From NCBI RefSeq assembly GCF_012976305.1, contig NZ_JABDSR010000005.1, positions 99,383-163,382 on the forward strand: 64,000 bases of DNA. The letters run 5' to 3'. The position numbers and the translations under genes are program-made. Position 1 is the first letter of the stretch; every line of letters starts with the position of its first letter. Of the stretch, positions 35,298-45,253 are shown piece after piece. This stretch comes from Peptoniphilus faecalis (GTDB lineage Bacteria > Bacillota > Clostridia > Tissierellales > Peptoniphilaceae). Under the pieces are notes generated by a model. It was given only the letters and a program-made list of their open reading frames with translations, ran no database searches and was not told where the DNA came from.

Positions 35298-35727
35298 AAT
35301 ATCATCTCCATTAACTTGATTATGATATAAAATTCGTGCATAGTCTATACATTGTCATTATATTACGGTTCGTAAAATAGCTCCTTAGTACTTAGGCGCA
35401 ACTACATTTATAGGAATATGATTTCTATGTCTATTTTAATTATATTCTCAAAATAAAAATAGTGCTGATGATTTATAACCAACACTGTTTTTAATAGACC
35501 TTTTGTTTTTATTTATCTATTTATATCCCTTCCTGCTATCTATTCTATAAAAAATCACAACAATTGCTTCTGTTTTGATAAGATAGCTTCCCCTCACCGA
35601 TTAGTATTTCTTTTAAATTTCACTTTCTCAGATTCTTTGCCATCTTCTATATGAAACTTTACCTCTATATACTATTTAACATCACCTTTAAAAAAAGTTT
35701 TATACTTCACAAGCCTTGTTTTATATT
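35298..35727. other. Gene-free region between DinJ and the AraC/ECF cassette
   Basis: About 430 bases. A stem-loop near 35447-35493 (AAATAGTGCTG / CCAACACTGTTTTT, imperfect) could terminate transcription. Short weak coding-like stretches occur, but none is convincing. Confidence 0.4.
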
Positions 35728-36657
35728 TCAAATTTTGTTATGTTTTCTATATTTACTTGGGCTTAGACCTGTGAATTTTTTAAAGGACCTTGCGAAATTA
35801 GAAGGGTTTTTAAATCCCACTTCTTCACACACATCAATTATATTTTTATTTGTTGATATTAAAATTTCCTCTGCTTTAATTAATCTCATATTATTTAAAT
35901 ATCTCATGGGAGTATACTGAAATATACGCATAAACCTATTGTTTAGGTATGATTTTGAAATTTTAAATTCTTTGCAAATTTTATTTAGGTCGATGTCTTC
36001 TTTCATATGAGTTTTAAGGTAGCTTTCTATCTGATAAATCTCTTCTTTCATCGCATCCTCTTTGTAATATTTTGTCCTGTTTTCTGTAACTTTTTCCTTT
36101 GCTATCCTATACATAAGTTCCAATACTTTTAGTCTTATTAAAATCATATCTCTATTTTTTAAGGCTTCTATTAATTGATTGGAAAGAAATGTTAGCTCTC
36201 TGCTGTTGAAAATATAACCAAAGTCTTTAATATTTTCTACATTTTTTAAAAATTTTGAGATGATTTCATAACTCTTGGCTTTATGATCTATATGTTTTGG
36301 TGATATGGCTATATTAAAAGCAATCGTCCTATCACTTGTACAATAGGACTTAAAGGATTTGGGAAGGGATTTTCCCACAAATATTTCCCTTGTTATCAAA
36401 ACTCTTGTGTTATTTATATGAGTATAATAATTGCCTTCATATGAATATCCAATTCTATATCCATATGTGCCCTCGCTTTCCGAATTTTCAGCCATATATC
36501 TATGCTTAAAATCTATAAATAATACAGTAATGCCTGGAAATATGGCATAGGATCTCATTTTATTTTCTGGATATTCAATTCCCTCATAATCAAAAATATT
36601 TTTATCCTCTGTTGGCGATACTTTAAACCCCCAACTTTCATATCCTTTTTTATCCAC
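35728..36657 (-). CDS. AraC-family regulator of the first ECF/ABC cassette
   Basis: A 309-residue regulator. Residues about 210-309 form the AraC double helix-turn-helix, with 'IDLNKICKEFKISKSYLNNR' and 'IIDVCEEVGFKNPSNFARSF' plus 'GLSPSKYRK'. The N-terminal 150 residues are a beta-rich sensing domain. Its GTG start overlaps the ATPase gene by 8 bases, so it is the last gene of the cassette. YbtA-like regulators of metal-chelate uptake have this layout. Repeats upstream of the operon are its likely sites. Confidence 0.87.
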   Translation of the reverse strand: MDKKGYESWGFKVSPTEDKNIFDYEGIEYPENKMRSYAIFPGITVLFIDFKHRYMAENSESEGTYGYRIGYSYEGNYYTHINNTRVLITREIFVGKSLPKSFKSYCTSDRTIAFNIAISPKHIDHKAKSYEIISKFLKNVENIKDFGYIFNSRELTFLSNQLIEALKNRDMILIRLKVLELMYRIAKEKVTENRTKYYKEDAMKEEIYQIESYLKTHMKEDIDLNKICKEFKISKSYLNNRFMRIFQYTPMRYLNNMRLIKAEEILISTNKNIIDVCEEVGFKNPSNFARSFKKFTGLSPSKYRKHNKI

Positions 36658-38050
36658 TTACAAATTTCACCACATTTTCTTGCACCATTTTTATAAACTC
36701 ATAGTCATGAGTTATTATAATAATGATTTTTCCATCTTCTTTCATTTCTTTTATTACTTTTATCAAATTTCTCATATTTTTAAAACAAAGCCCCGATGTA
36801 GGCTCGTCTAATATTACAATACCCTTTGGACTTGCCTTTGCAAGTGCAAGAGCAAGCCTTTGTTTTTCTCCTCCCGATAAACTCTGAGGGTGAAAGTCTT
36901 TTTTGTCCCAAAGCTCAAATTCTCTTAAAGTTTCCTCTTTTAATTTTTCATCATTTGATACAATGGAAATCTCGCTATATACCGATTCTGTAAAAAGTTG
37001 ATAATTTACATCTTGCATCACAAGAGATATGTGATCGCCGTGATTTTTTATTTTTTCTTTACAATAGTATACTTCTCCTTTTTGCCCCTTATTCAGTCCG
37101 CAAATATTTCTAATAAAAGAAGATTTTCCGATTCCATTTTCTCCAATTATAAAATGAATTCCCTTGCTAAAAGATATTGAAAAATCAAATATTTCTTTTC
37201 CTCCGCTATATTTACAATAAAAATCTTTGCAAATTAATTCATCTTCCTCGTTATATGATTTATCAAATAAGTTTTTTTCAGTATAATTATCATTTTTAAA
37301 ATCCCTTTCTTCTATATTTTGTAAAATCCTGAGATGATGCTTTTTTATCAAAACATCATCTACATTATTTTTGTCATATGAAAAAATTTTGTTGTTCTCA
37401 ATTACAAAAATTTTATCCAAAATATCCCTTAAATAATAAAGCCTATGCTCTGCAATTATTATAATTTTACCCTGTTTTTTTAAAATTTTTATATCTTCAG
37501 AAAGCCTCTTTATAGACTCTCTATCCAGTGATGCGGAAGGTTCGTCAAATAGGTAAATCTCGTTATCCATGACAGAAACAGAGGTTATGGCAACTAATTG
37601 TTTTTCTCCCCCTGATAATTTAAGTAAATCTTTATTCAGAAGTTTTTCTGTCGAAAGCAGTTTGGTATAATATTCTATCCTATTAAAAATTTCCTCTTTT
37701 TCCATTTTTCTATTTTCCAAGGCAAAGGCTATTTCATCAAGGGAATTTATTGCATAAAATTGATTTTTTGGATTTTGAAATACTGTCGATATTTTCTCGC
37801 TTCTTTTTGTAATATCACTTTCCAGTAAATTCTCGCCATTTAATTTTATTTCCCCACATATTTTTGCACTTGTTATCTCTGGGATTATACCGTTTATTAG
37901 TTTTATAAGAGAAGATTTACCGCAACCTGATTCTCCCGTTATTACATTTATGCTACCTTTTTCAAATTTTAAATTGATATCGTCTAGGATTTTTAAATTT
38001 TTACCCTCATCATTTTCATATTCCAGAGTCAAATTTTTAAATTCTAACAT
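36650..38050 (-). CDS. ECF transporter double ATPase (A component)
   Basis: A 466-residue energy-coupling-factor ATPase with two ABC domains fused. The first has 'GESGCGKSS', 'LSGGEKQ' and 'EIYLFDEPSASLD' (residues about 30-170); the second has 'GENGIGKSS', 'LSGGEKQR' and 'IVILDEPTSGL' (about 300-430). It powers the T and S components encoded upstream, with which it overlaps by 7 bases. Its homologue at 55,944 in the mobile element shares its order and size. Confidence 0.92.
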   Translation of the reverse strand: MLEFKNLTLEYENDEGKNLKILDDINLKFEKGSINVITGESGCGKSSLIKLINGIIPEITSAKICGEIKLNGENLLESDITKRSEKISTVFQNPKNQFYAINSLDEIAFALENRKMEKEEIFNRIEYYTKLLSTEKLLNKDLLKLSGGEKQLVAITSVSVMDNEIYLFDEPSASLDRESIKRLSEDIKILKKQGKIIIIAEHRLYYLRDILDKIFVIENNKIFSYDKNNVDDVLIKKHHLRILQNIEERDFKNDNYTEKNLFDKSYNEEDELICKDFYCKYSGGKEIFDFSISFSKGIHFIIGENGIGKSSFIRNICGLNKGQKGEVYYCKEKIKNHGDHISLVMQDVNYQLFTESVYSEISIVSNDEKLKEETLREFELWDKKDFHPQSLSGGEKQRLALALAKASPKGIVILDEPTSGLCFKNMRNLIKVIKEMKEDGKIIIIITHDYEFIKMVQENVVKFVSG

Positions 38051-38739
38051 AGCTTCACCTTAATAAACAAAATCGTCAAAAACAAAGAAAATAAAATTAG
38101 TATATAATCATAAAACTTTAGGCTTGCATTTGAAATACTACTTCTTTCTTCTCCTACTCTCATACCTCTTGTCATGGCAGATATTGATACATTATCGGCT
38201 GTTTGAGAAGTTATCATAAGAAGTGGAACAAATTTGTATTCTATAATTCTTGCCGGATTTTTAAAAAAATTTTTTAATGTAAGCCCGTGCATATACATCG
38301 CCTCGTTAATCACCTTATAGTCTTCTTTAATGGAGTAGAAAAATCGAAACATAACAGAAATCGGAATTATAATAAAATCGGGAAATTTCATCCTTGTTAG
38401 AGAATATACAAGGTCGCTCATCTTTGTGGTTGTCACTCCATAATACCCCATCATCACGCCCGGAATAATTCTAAGTATTATTCCACAATAGAGAGTGAGT
38501 ACCATAGCAAGAAAATTCCCCTGAAAATGTGGCAAAAACTTTTGCCCCAATAAAGCAATTACTGTATAGAAAAGTCCCTTGAAAAATAGGGACTTTTCTC
38601 TGTCAAAAAGTGCTAAGATATAAGGAAATACAACTAATAAAATACCAAGGAAAGGATATTTTTGACTTACGGAACCTTCTACCACAACAATTCCAAGTAC
38701 TATGGTTAATATGAACTTTGTCCTGAAATCCAGTTTCAT
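38044..38739 (-). CDS. ECF transporter membrane T component (CbiQ-like)
   Basis: A 231-residue CbiQ-type membrane protein with about five to six hydrophobic segments. The coupling-helix region 'VFSMR'-like of the family appears as 'ISAMTRGMRVGEER' (Arg-rich, contacts the ATPases). Overlap of 1 base with the S gene and 7 with the A gene shows one operon. Confidence 0.88.
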   Translation of the reverse strand: MKLDFRTKFILTIVLGIVVVEGSVSQKYPFLGILLVVFPYILALFDREKSLFFKGLFYTVIALLGQKFLPHFQGNFLAMVLTLYCGIILRIIPGVMMGYYGVTTTKMSDLVYSLTRMKFPDFIIIPISVMFRFFYSIKEDYKVINEAMYMHGLTLKNFFKNPARIIEYKFVPLLMITSQTADNVSISAMTRGMRVGEERSSISNASLKFYDYILILFSLFLTILFIKVKLC

Positions 38740-39320
38740 TAAGCCATTCCCGCTTTTTTAAAATGCTTATTCAAAATTTTAATCCCGATAGTGCAACCCA
38801 AGTAGCCTCCTATCATTCCAAGAATAACAATCGGTAAAAAGGACCACATCGGCATGACGCTCATTAATTTATTTACGTATTCTTTTCCATAACCCTGTGC
38901 AATTAAAGACTGTATATAGGCATCTCTTGCAAAATATAGCGGAATAAGATTTGCCGCCGCAAATAACATAAATACTAGATAAGAAAGTCTTGCGTGTTTT
39001 ATAGATTTATAGTCTCCCTTTTTCATAATATATTCGGAGATAAGTGAAAATACTATAATAAGCGGAAATACTATGGCTCCATGACCTGACATTGAAAACA
39101 CCAGCCCAAAAATTATTCCCATGATTAAAATCATTCCAAATTTATTTATCTTCGTTGAGTACAACATAAATACAGGACCTGATACAATACCGCAACAAAA
39201 TGGTACAATAGGCATGGCAATTGGAATAAAACCAATCATACCACCTAACCATGTAGCCGCCACTACAAGTAGCGAGAATACTCCTGCATTAACTAAATCA
39301 CGAACTGTAAATTTTTTCAT
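38739..39320 (-). CDS. ECF transporter S component, MptD/TIGR02185 family
   Basis: A 193-residue integral membrane substrate-binding component with about five to six hydrophobic segments. The N-terminal 'FTVRDLVNAGVFSLLVVAAT' and the 'MPMWSFLPIVILGMIGGYLG' end match the MptD/TIGR02185 S proteins, whose ligand is not established. It lies between the ABC pair and the T gene, the same position as in the second cassette. AGGAGG precedes the ATG. Confidence 0.85.
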   Translation of the reverse strand: MKKFTVRDLVNAGVFSLLVVAATWLGGMIGFIPIAMPIVPFCCGIVSGPVFMLYSTKINKFGMILIMGIIFGLVFSMSGHGAIVFPLIIVFSLISEYIMKKGDYKSIKHARLSYLVFMLFAAANLIPLYFARDAYIQSLIAQGYGKEYVNKLMSVMPMWSFLPIVILGMIGGYLGCTIGIKILNKHFKKAGMA

Positions 39321-39329
39321 TTTTCCTCC

Positions 39330-41051
39330 TTAAAATACAAATTCTTCTGATTTTTTTGAAGAGTCTATCATCTTTTTATAGGTTTTGCTTGATTTTAGCA
39401 GTTCTTCATGCACACCAGATTGTTCAATTTTTCCATTATTCATCACAATGATTTGATTTACCTTTTCTATTGATTTCATTCTGTGAGAAATTATCATAAG
39501 GGTTTTATCTTTTGTAAGTTTATTTAATGACTGCTGAATATATTTTTCATTTTCTACATCAAGGCTTGCCGCAATTTCATCAAGTAAAATGATCTCTGCA
39601 TCCTTTAGAAATGCCCTTGCAATGGAAATCCTTTGTCTTTCGCCTCCTGATAGATTTGAACCATTTTCTCCGATCAATGTGTCATACCCTTGAGGCAGTT
39701 TTTCTACAAATTCATCACAATTGGCAAGTCTTGCCGCTTCTATTACCTCTTCATCAGATGCGGACAAATTACCTATTCTAATATTGTCCATTACCGAGCC
39801 GTTAAATAATAATACCTCTTGAAACACTATTGATATATGCTTAAATAAATCTTCTGTCCTTATTTTTTGTATTTCTTTGCCATCAATAATTATTTTTCCG
39901 CTGTCATAATCATAAAGTCTGGACACCAATCTTAAAAGAGTGGTCTTTCCACACCCAGAAGGCCCTACAAGAGCTGTTGTCTTTCCTTGAAGTGCTTTAA
40001 AAGAAATATCATCTATTACTTTTTTCCCGCCAAGATAAGAAAATTCCACATTTTCTCCTGAAATATCGAATTGATTTAACTCACTAGCACTTCCTACTTG
40101 AGTTGGCGCCTCTTTAAGTTTCCTTATTTTTTCAACAGGAGAGTCGATATACATCATTTCCGCATAATATTGATTAAATGCTGCGACACCGTCAATAAGT
40201 CTTGCTGCCGCAAATAAATATCCTGCAAAATAAAGTATGTTAATATTACCTGAGATTAATTCAGTAAGTCCAAAATATACCACAAATCCGAGAGCAAAAT
40301 TCCCTACAATTCCGGTTAAAGTTATTGGCACAACTTGTCCGATTTCTGAAGAAATATGATATTTCTCAAGTTCTCTTACAAATTCCAGTGCATCTTTTTT
40401 CTTCTTTTCAGATAAATTATAGGATTTTATTTCTGTGGATAAATCTATTAATTCCTGAAACATTTTAGACGATTTTCTTTGTTCTTTATAATATATTTCA
40501 GTTGCCCTCGTCTGCCTTTTTTTTGAAAGAAAACTTAAAAGCATGGACACCAAAATTGGAAGCATCACCGCAAGTCCAAGTTTTATATTTCCCACTAGAA
40601 GCAAAACTCCTATAATGGCGAAGTTTATCATAAAACCGTAAAATCCCGGAATGGCATGACTCATGGCATGTTCAACAGTTTCCACATCCTTCATTATAGT
40701 TTGCGACAGGTCTGTTAGACTATGCCTTGAATAAAAAGATAGTGGAAGATCCTTTATCCTCTCGGATATTTCTATCCTAAGATTTGCCGATTCTTTATAA
40801 GTTTCGTTATATGTCGTTATATAATCCTTGTTAATTACATAAATCATAAAAAGTCCGATTGCGACAAAAACAATAATTGATATTTTAAAGTCAAAATTTC
40901 CTAATCCGAGAAGTCCCTGAATGACATACATTAAAAACATAATGGGCATCATATAGGATAGGCTCTTCAAGGCAGAGTATTTTATCGCAACAATTGTTCC
41001 TTTAGCACCTATTTCAGTCAATGCAAATCTATTTTTTATATAATTTTTCAT
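39330..41051 (-). CDS. ABC transporter ATP-binding/permease protein (half-transporter 2)
   Basis: A 573-residue half-transporter: six membrane segments in residues 1-300, then an ATPase domain with 'GPSGCGKTT', 'LSGGERQR' and 'EIILLDEIAASLD'. It resembles the YbtP/YbtQ-type pairs that look like exporters but bring in metal chelates, as well as real exporters. Its start overlaps the preceding half-transporter by 4 bases, so the two make a heterodimer. The substrate is unknown. Confidence 0.9.
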   Translation of the reverse strand: MKNYIKNRFALTEIGAKGTIVAIKYSALKSLSYMMPIMFLMYVIQGLLGLGNFDFKISIIVFVAIGLFMIYVINKDYITTYNETYKESANLRIEISERIKDLPLSFYSRHSLTDLSQTIMKDVETVEHAMSHAIPGFYGFMINFAIIGVLLLVGNIKLGLAVMLPILVSMLLSFLSKKRQTRATEIYYKEQRKSSKMFQELIDLSTEIKSYNLSEKKKKDALEFVRELEKYHISSEIGQVVPITLTGIVGNFALGFVVYFGLTELISGNINILYFAGYLFAAARLIDGVAAFNQYYAEMMYIDSPVEKIRKLKEAPTQVGSASELNQFDISGENVEFSYLGGKKVIDDISFKALQGKTTALVGPSGCGKTTLLRLVSRLYDYDSGKIIIDGKEIQKIRTEDLFKHISIVFQEVLLFNGSVMDNIRIGNLSASDEEVIEAARLANCDEFVEKLPQGYDTLIGENGSNLSGGERQRISIARAFLKDAEIILLDEIAASLDVENEKYIQQSLNKLTKDKTLMIISHRMKSIEKVNQIIVMNNGKIEQSGVHEELLKSSKTYKKMIDSSKKSEEFVF

Positions 41052-42796
41052 ACACTAACCTCCCATTCATTTGCAGATTCGTATAAATCGACAAAAGCTC
41101 TGTATCGAGTTTCCCTTTCCATGAGTTCCTTGTGATTTCCTCTTTCAATGATTTTTCCCTTTTCTACAACAAGTATTTCATCTACTCCACGCACAGATGA
41201 AAGTCGGTGGGCTATCATAATAGTTGTTCTATTTTTTATTAGCTCTGAAAAAGCAAGTAAAAGTTCGTATTCATTTTCAGGGTCTGCTGCAGCTGAGGCC
41301 TCGTCCAATATGATAATTTTTGGATTTTTTAAAAAGATTCTAGCAATTGAAACTCTTTGGATTTCACCACCTGATAGATTTATCCCTTCCGCTCCTATAA
41401 CAGCTTTGTAGCCATCTTTAAATTTATCAATAAATTCATTGCATCTTGCCTTTTTAAGAGCATCATAAACTTCTTCGTCCGATGCATTTTCTCTTGCAAG
41501 TTTTACATTGTCAAAGATTGTAACGCCATTAAAGAGTTTTGGGTTTTGAAAAACGATTCCTATATTATTCATGAGATATTCTTTCTCATAAGAAGAAATA
41601 TTTTTATCTCCTATCCTAATTTCACCGGAGTCCACCGGATAAAGTCCGGAGATTAGTTTAGCAATCGTCGATTTACCGCTTCCCGATGAGCCTACCAAAG
41701 CATAGACCTTGTTTTCCGATAATTTAAGAGAAAAGTTTTCGAGTATTTTATTTTCTCCGTCATAAGAAAAATCTACATTTCTAAATTCTATATCCGTAGT
41801 TTCCATTTCCCTATCTTGTCCGAAGTTTATCTTCTTTTGCTCCATCTCTTTAAATAAATTCTCAAGATTATCAACTGCCATATTTGCCTGAAATTGGTAC
41901 ATGGATACATACATTATCTTCATAGTATTTGAAAAAAACAGTCCCATAAAAAGAGTGAAAAATAAAACTTTGGCACTCCACAACGCCGGACTATCCCCTC
42001 GTGAAACCATAAATAAAGCTATGAAAACAGGGCTTACTATAAAAATATTTAAAATCCACTGAAAAGCCACATAGGGAATTCTGCAAGACATGGAATATTT
42101 GTATACCATTTCTTTGTACTCCATGATTGAATCATATAGTTTTTTAAATCCGATGACTGGTGCATTGAAAATCTTCACTACGGGCATACTGCGCACATAT
42201 TCAACTGCTCCTGCGTTTAACTCATCAAGTTTCTTCATGTAAGCATCCATAAATTGGGTTTCTCCCATCATCTTTTTCATTATAATTAGAGATATAAAAA
42301 CAATAATCACAAAAAATATTCCAAGATATATATCAAGTGTAAATACCAAAGCCAGCATCAATAATGGTGTTAAAATAGCAGCCGTTTGATCTGGAATCAG
42401 ATGGGCGACAATCATGTGAGTCTGTTCCACATTATTGTCTATTATTTTTCTGACTTTTCCCGAGTTATGTACATCAAAAAAAGTATTTGAAGCCTCTAAA
42501 AGATGTCTTATACCCTTTTCTCTTAATCTTGTTTCCAGTCTAAATCCCGCAAGATGACTCATCCACGTTCCTGCAAGATATAAAAGTCCATGAGAAACAA
42601 ACAAAAGTAAAATAATCGTAGCAATTTTTAAAGCTTCCTCAAGACTTTCTCCTAAAAAAACATCTTTAAGTAGCAGCCATATTAAATAATAAGCCGTAAA
42701 TTGCATTATAATACCTGCCATGGTTAAAATTACAGATAAAAATCCATGCATTTTTCTCTCTGGCATATAAGAAAATAATTTCTTGTATAATTTCAA
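41048..42796 (-). CDS. ABC transporter ATP-binding/permease protein (half-transporter 1)
   Basis: A 582-residue half-transporter and first gene of the cassette. Six membrane segments are followed by an ATPase domain with 'GSSGSGKST', 'LSGGEIQR' and 'IIILDEASAAADPENE'. The start is a TTG with AAGGAGG upstream. It probably pairs with the next gene. The promoter in front overlaps a set of direct repeats that an AraC protein could bind. Confidence 0.9.
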   Translation of the reverse strand: MKLYKKLFSYMPERKMHGFLSVILTMAGIIMQFTAYYLIWLLLKDVFLGESLEEALKIATIILLLFVSHGLLYLAGTWMSHLAGFRLETRLREKGIRHLLEASNTFFDVHNSGKVRKIIDNNVEQTHMIVAHLIPDQTAAILTPLLMLALVFTLDIYLGIFFVIIVFISLIIMKKMMGETQFMDAYMKKLDELNAGAVEYVRSMPVVKIFNAPVIGFKKLYDSIMEYKEMVYKYSMSCRIPYVAFQWILNIFIVSPVFIALFMVSRGDSPALWSAKVLFFTLFMGLFFSNTMKIMYVSMYQFQANMAVDNLENLFKEMEQKKINFGQDREMETTDIEFRNVDFSYDGENKILENFSLKLSENKVYALVGSSGSGKSTIAKLISGLYPVDSGEIRIGDKNISSYEKEYLMNNIGIVFQNPKLFNGVTIFDNVKLARENASDEEVYDALKKARCNEFIDKFKDGYKAVIGAEGINLSGGEIQRVSIARIFLKNPKIIILDEASAAADPENEYELLLAFSELIKNRTTIMIAHRLSSVRGVDEILVVEKGKIIERGNHKELMERETRYRAFVDLYESANEWEVSV

Positions 42797-42876
42797 ATTT
42801 AAACCTCCTTGAAATAAATAGATAAATATTGCGTTTATTGCTAATTGTTATTGATATTTTTTATCATTTATATGGT

Positions 42877-42942
42877 AGCATATCTTTTTAATCTTTTCTA
42901 TTCAAAAATCTTCTTCTATTCAATTATTGTTTGAATATTCAA
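42877..42942 (-). promoter_or_regulatory. Promoter and putative AraC-binding direct repeats of the ECF/ABC operon
   Basis: On the minus strand TTGAAT (plus 42900-42905), 17-base spacer, TATGCT (plus 42877-42882). TTCTATTCAA occurs at 42896-42905 and 42914-42923, and a partial copy ATATTCAA at 42935-42942, i.e. repeats 18-19 bases apart. The first overlaps the -35 box, as at class II activator sites. Confidence 0.55.
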
Positions 42943-43257
42943 TTCATTATTTTTAAATTTTATAATGAACATGGTCAATAAAAATTAGATGCTTATTTGA
43001 AAAGGCATTAAGAAAGTTTTTAAAAATTCCAACACTTAAGATTGTCATGAAAACTTGCGAGCCTGTCTGATTTTAATAGACTAATCTTATACTTATAAAG
43101 TTAATAAAAACTCTTTAGAATTATCATGATAATCTCAAAATAAAAAAGCTTTTAAGATTCATTTTAAAATCCTAAAAGCTCTTAACTTAAATGCTTTTTA
43201 TCTTATACTTTATTTTCATCCTTTAAAATTGATTTTTACTCTACAATCTTCCATTGT
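42943..43257. other. Intergenic region with a terminator for the leftward operon
   Basis: On the minus strand AGCTTTTA-G-GAT / ATC-T-TAAAAGCT followed by TTTTTT (43145-43185) is a terminator for the operon at 43,258-45,138. The rest is AT-rich with no gene. Confidence 0.55.
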
Positions 43258-43518
43258 TTAATCTACAATTTTTGTCAAGTCCAAGGCCCTTTCGTGATAT
43301 CGAAGTGGACAGTCTGGAAATAAATCCCAATCCATTTTTGATGTAATAGCTTCAGTTAATCTTAAAGAACCTCCAGCATTATCCATAAATAATCTCTTTC
43401 CATAAGTTGGATCATAATTTAAATAAGCAAACTTTGACCTAAGTTTACCTAAAAATTCATCACTAAAAACTCTTTTATACTTATAATTATCCTTGCAATA
43501 ATTTCTCGCAATATGCAA
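43258..43518 (-). pseudogene. Truncated class V aminotransferase gene
   Basis: An 86-codon frame whose sequence ('KRVFSDEFLGKLRSKFAYLN', 'LFMDNAGGSLRLTEAI', 'RYHERALDLTKI') is the N-terminal part of a class V PLP aminotransferase-like protein; the frame stops there. The PLP-lysine region is missing. There is no usable ATG with a ribosome site at the true N-terminus, and the TTG start at 43518 overlaps the RidA gene. It is probably a decaying gene of the RidA/aminotransferase operon. Confidence 0.65.
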
Positions 43519-43921
43519 TTATTTGTATTTCTATAGGAGCATTGCCTGGAAGAGATTGAACTCCAATAGCTGCTCTTGAGCAAATTGCCCTTTCTCCATA
43601 CTTTTTAACAATATAGTCTGATGCAAAATCTGCAAGTTTGGAATGGGCTGTAAATCCTTCTTCTGCATTCACATAGACTGTCATTGTAATAATATCTTTA
43701 ATTTTTTCATTGCCTTCAAGAGTGTTTTCAATCGCTACAATTGCATTTTTAGTCGCTTGCACAACTGCATCCCTATATTTAGAAATATCTTCAGAAACCT
43801 TTACCCTTCCTTCTAGCATTAATTTTCCATCTATTCTTGGAGTCATTCCTGCTGAATAAATTAAATCTCTCGATCTTTTCGCTGGAATATATTTACCTTG
43901 AGGAATTGGATTTTTTTCCAT
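43487..43921 (-). CDS. RidA/YjgF-family reactive-intermediate deaminase
   Basis: A 144-residue RidA-family protein that hydrolyses enamine/imine intermediates from PLP enzymes. Typical blocks are 'GKYIPAKRSRDLIYSAGMTP', 'AVVQATKNAIVAIENTL', and the C-terminal 'RAAIGVQSLPGNAPIEIQII', with the usual Arg in 'CSRAAIGV'. It overlaps the aminotransferase gene by 1 base, which fits a role clearing intermediates made by that enzyme. Confidence 0.9.
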   Translation of the reverse strand: MEKNPIPQGKYIPAKRSRDLIYSAGMTPRIDGKLMLEGRVKVSEDISKYRDAVVQATKNAIVAIENTLEGNEKIKDIITMTVYVNAEEGFTAHSKLADFASDYIVKKYGERAICSRAAIGVQSLPGNAPIEIQIIAYCEKLLQG

Positions 43922-45138
43922 TATTTCGCCCTATACCTTTCTATCATCTCAATTATTCTATCAACTGCATCTGATGCTTTCTTTGGATCTTGAGAGAAAT
44001 TAAGCCTAATACAATCATCAAATTGTGGGCCAAATTCTGTCCCAACAGTAACTATAACATTTGCATGAACCCTTAAAACTTTAACAAAATCTCCAATATT
44101 AATATCTAGTTTTGGAAGTTTAGGAAAAATATAAGATCCCCCTTCTGTTGGTCTAATCTTAACGCCTTCTACCTTTCTAAATTTTTTTACTAAATCGTCA
44201 CGAATATCTTGATGTACTTTGATTCTCTCTTCTAGCCATCCCTTAGGCTCATCAAACCAAAGCTCTAACATCGCTTGATTATAACCTGGGGCACGCAAAG
44301 AAACAATTGCTTGAAGCTTCTCCATTCTATCAATAATTTTTTCTGATCCATAGGCAATTCCAAGTCTAAATCCACTCATTGATTCAGTTTTAGAAGGACC
44401 CATTATTGTAATTAATTTATCAAAATCAACATCTTCATTAATCATGTGATAATATTTGCGGTTATCAAAAATTTGTCTTGAATAAAGCTCATCTGCAAGT
44501 AAAGTTACATTGTACTTCTTTGCCAAAGCTGCAATTTTTTCCAACTCTTTTTTAGAATACACAGCTCCTGTTGGGTTCCCTGGATTTGTAAAAAGAAATA
44601 CTCTAACGCCATCTTTAAAAGCAGCTTCAAGTGCATCAAAGTCTATTCCCGAACTTCCTGAAGGAGCATTTAAATAATCAAGTTGAATTGGATAAATATC
44701 CGCTTCTAAAAATTCCGCCAACTTCCTGTTGTCAAAATAATCTGGCTCTAATATGGCTACTTTATCATCTGCTGCAATAAGTGATGACATAGCGAGAAAT
44801 AGAGCTCCTTGTGTTCCTGGCGTTATAATAATATTTTTATTAGGATTAATTTCAACCCCTGTGAATTTTGTGATTTTTTTTGCAACATTTTCTCTAATAT
44901 ACTTGTGGCCTCTGTACTCCGAATAAGCTTGCTTTCCACCATCTTCATAGGATTTTATAAATCTATCAAGAGAACCTGGAATTGGGGGATGGGCATCTAC
45001 ATCTCCATGAGAAAAATCAACAAATTCTCCCTCTAGCTTTTCCCCTCTAAGATCTAAAATAGCACTATCTTGTAATGACTCCTGACCAGGCGCATTATCA
45101 ATTCCCAGTTTCTTAAATTTTTCTTCAATTCTAGTCAT
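43921..45138 (-). CDS. PLP-dependent class I/II aminotransferase
   Basis: A 405-residue fold-type I aminotransferase. 'FTNPGNPTGAVYSKKEL' is the substrate-carboxylate block, 'LLADELYSRQIF' carries the PLP-binding Asp and Tyr, and 'IMGPSKTESMSGFRLGIAYG' holds the PLP Schiff-base Lys. 'RLNFSQDP' carries the C-terminal Arg. The substrate amino acid is not clear. It heads an operon with RidA and is divergent from a LysR gene, the common arrangement for LysR control. Confidence 0.9.
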   Translation of the reverse strand: MTRIEEKFKKLGIDNAPGQESLQDSAILDLRGEKLEGEFVDFSHGDVDAHPPIPGSLDRFIKSYEDGGKQAYSEYRGHKYIRENVAKKITKFTGVEINPNKNIIITPGTQGALFLAMSSLIAADDKVAILEPDYFDNRKLAEFLEADIYPIQLDYLNAPSGSSGIDFDALEAAFKDGVRVFLFTNPGNPTGAVYSKKELEKIAALAKKYNVTLLADELYSRQIFDNRKYYHMINEDVDFDKLITIMGPSKTESMSGFRLGIAYGSEKIIDRMEKLQAIVSLRAPGYNQAMLELWFDEPKGWLEERIKVHQDIRDDLVKKFRKVEGVKIRPTEGGSYIFPKLPKLDINIGDFVKVLRVHANVIVTVGTEFGPQFDDCIRLNFSQDPKKASDAVDRIIEMIERYRAK

Positions 45139-45253
45139 GTTTACCTCCTCTTCTGCAAATCTACTATGTTATAATCATATCAATAAAACCTTTTTCACGT
45201 CTAATACTGATTATTGTATGATGTTATATTAATTTAATTATATAGGAGTTCTT
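45139..45253. promoter_or_regulatory. Divergent promoter region, aminotransferase operon / LysR
   Basis: A 115-base AT-rich gap between divergent genes, the usual location for LysR operators. TATGTTATAATCATAT around 45,166 and TTATATTAATTTAATTATA before the LysR gene could hold the -10 boxes, but I could not assign -35 boxes with confidence. Confidence 0.4.

Noticed and set aside
39121..39333. Open frame opposite the ECF S gene.
   Set aside because: It is an antisense shadow with no ribosome site; the minus-strand gene has overlaps and family motifs.
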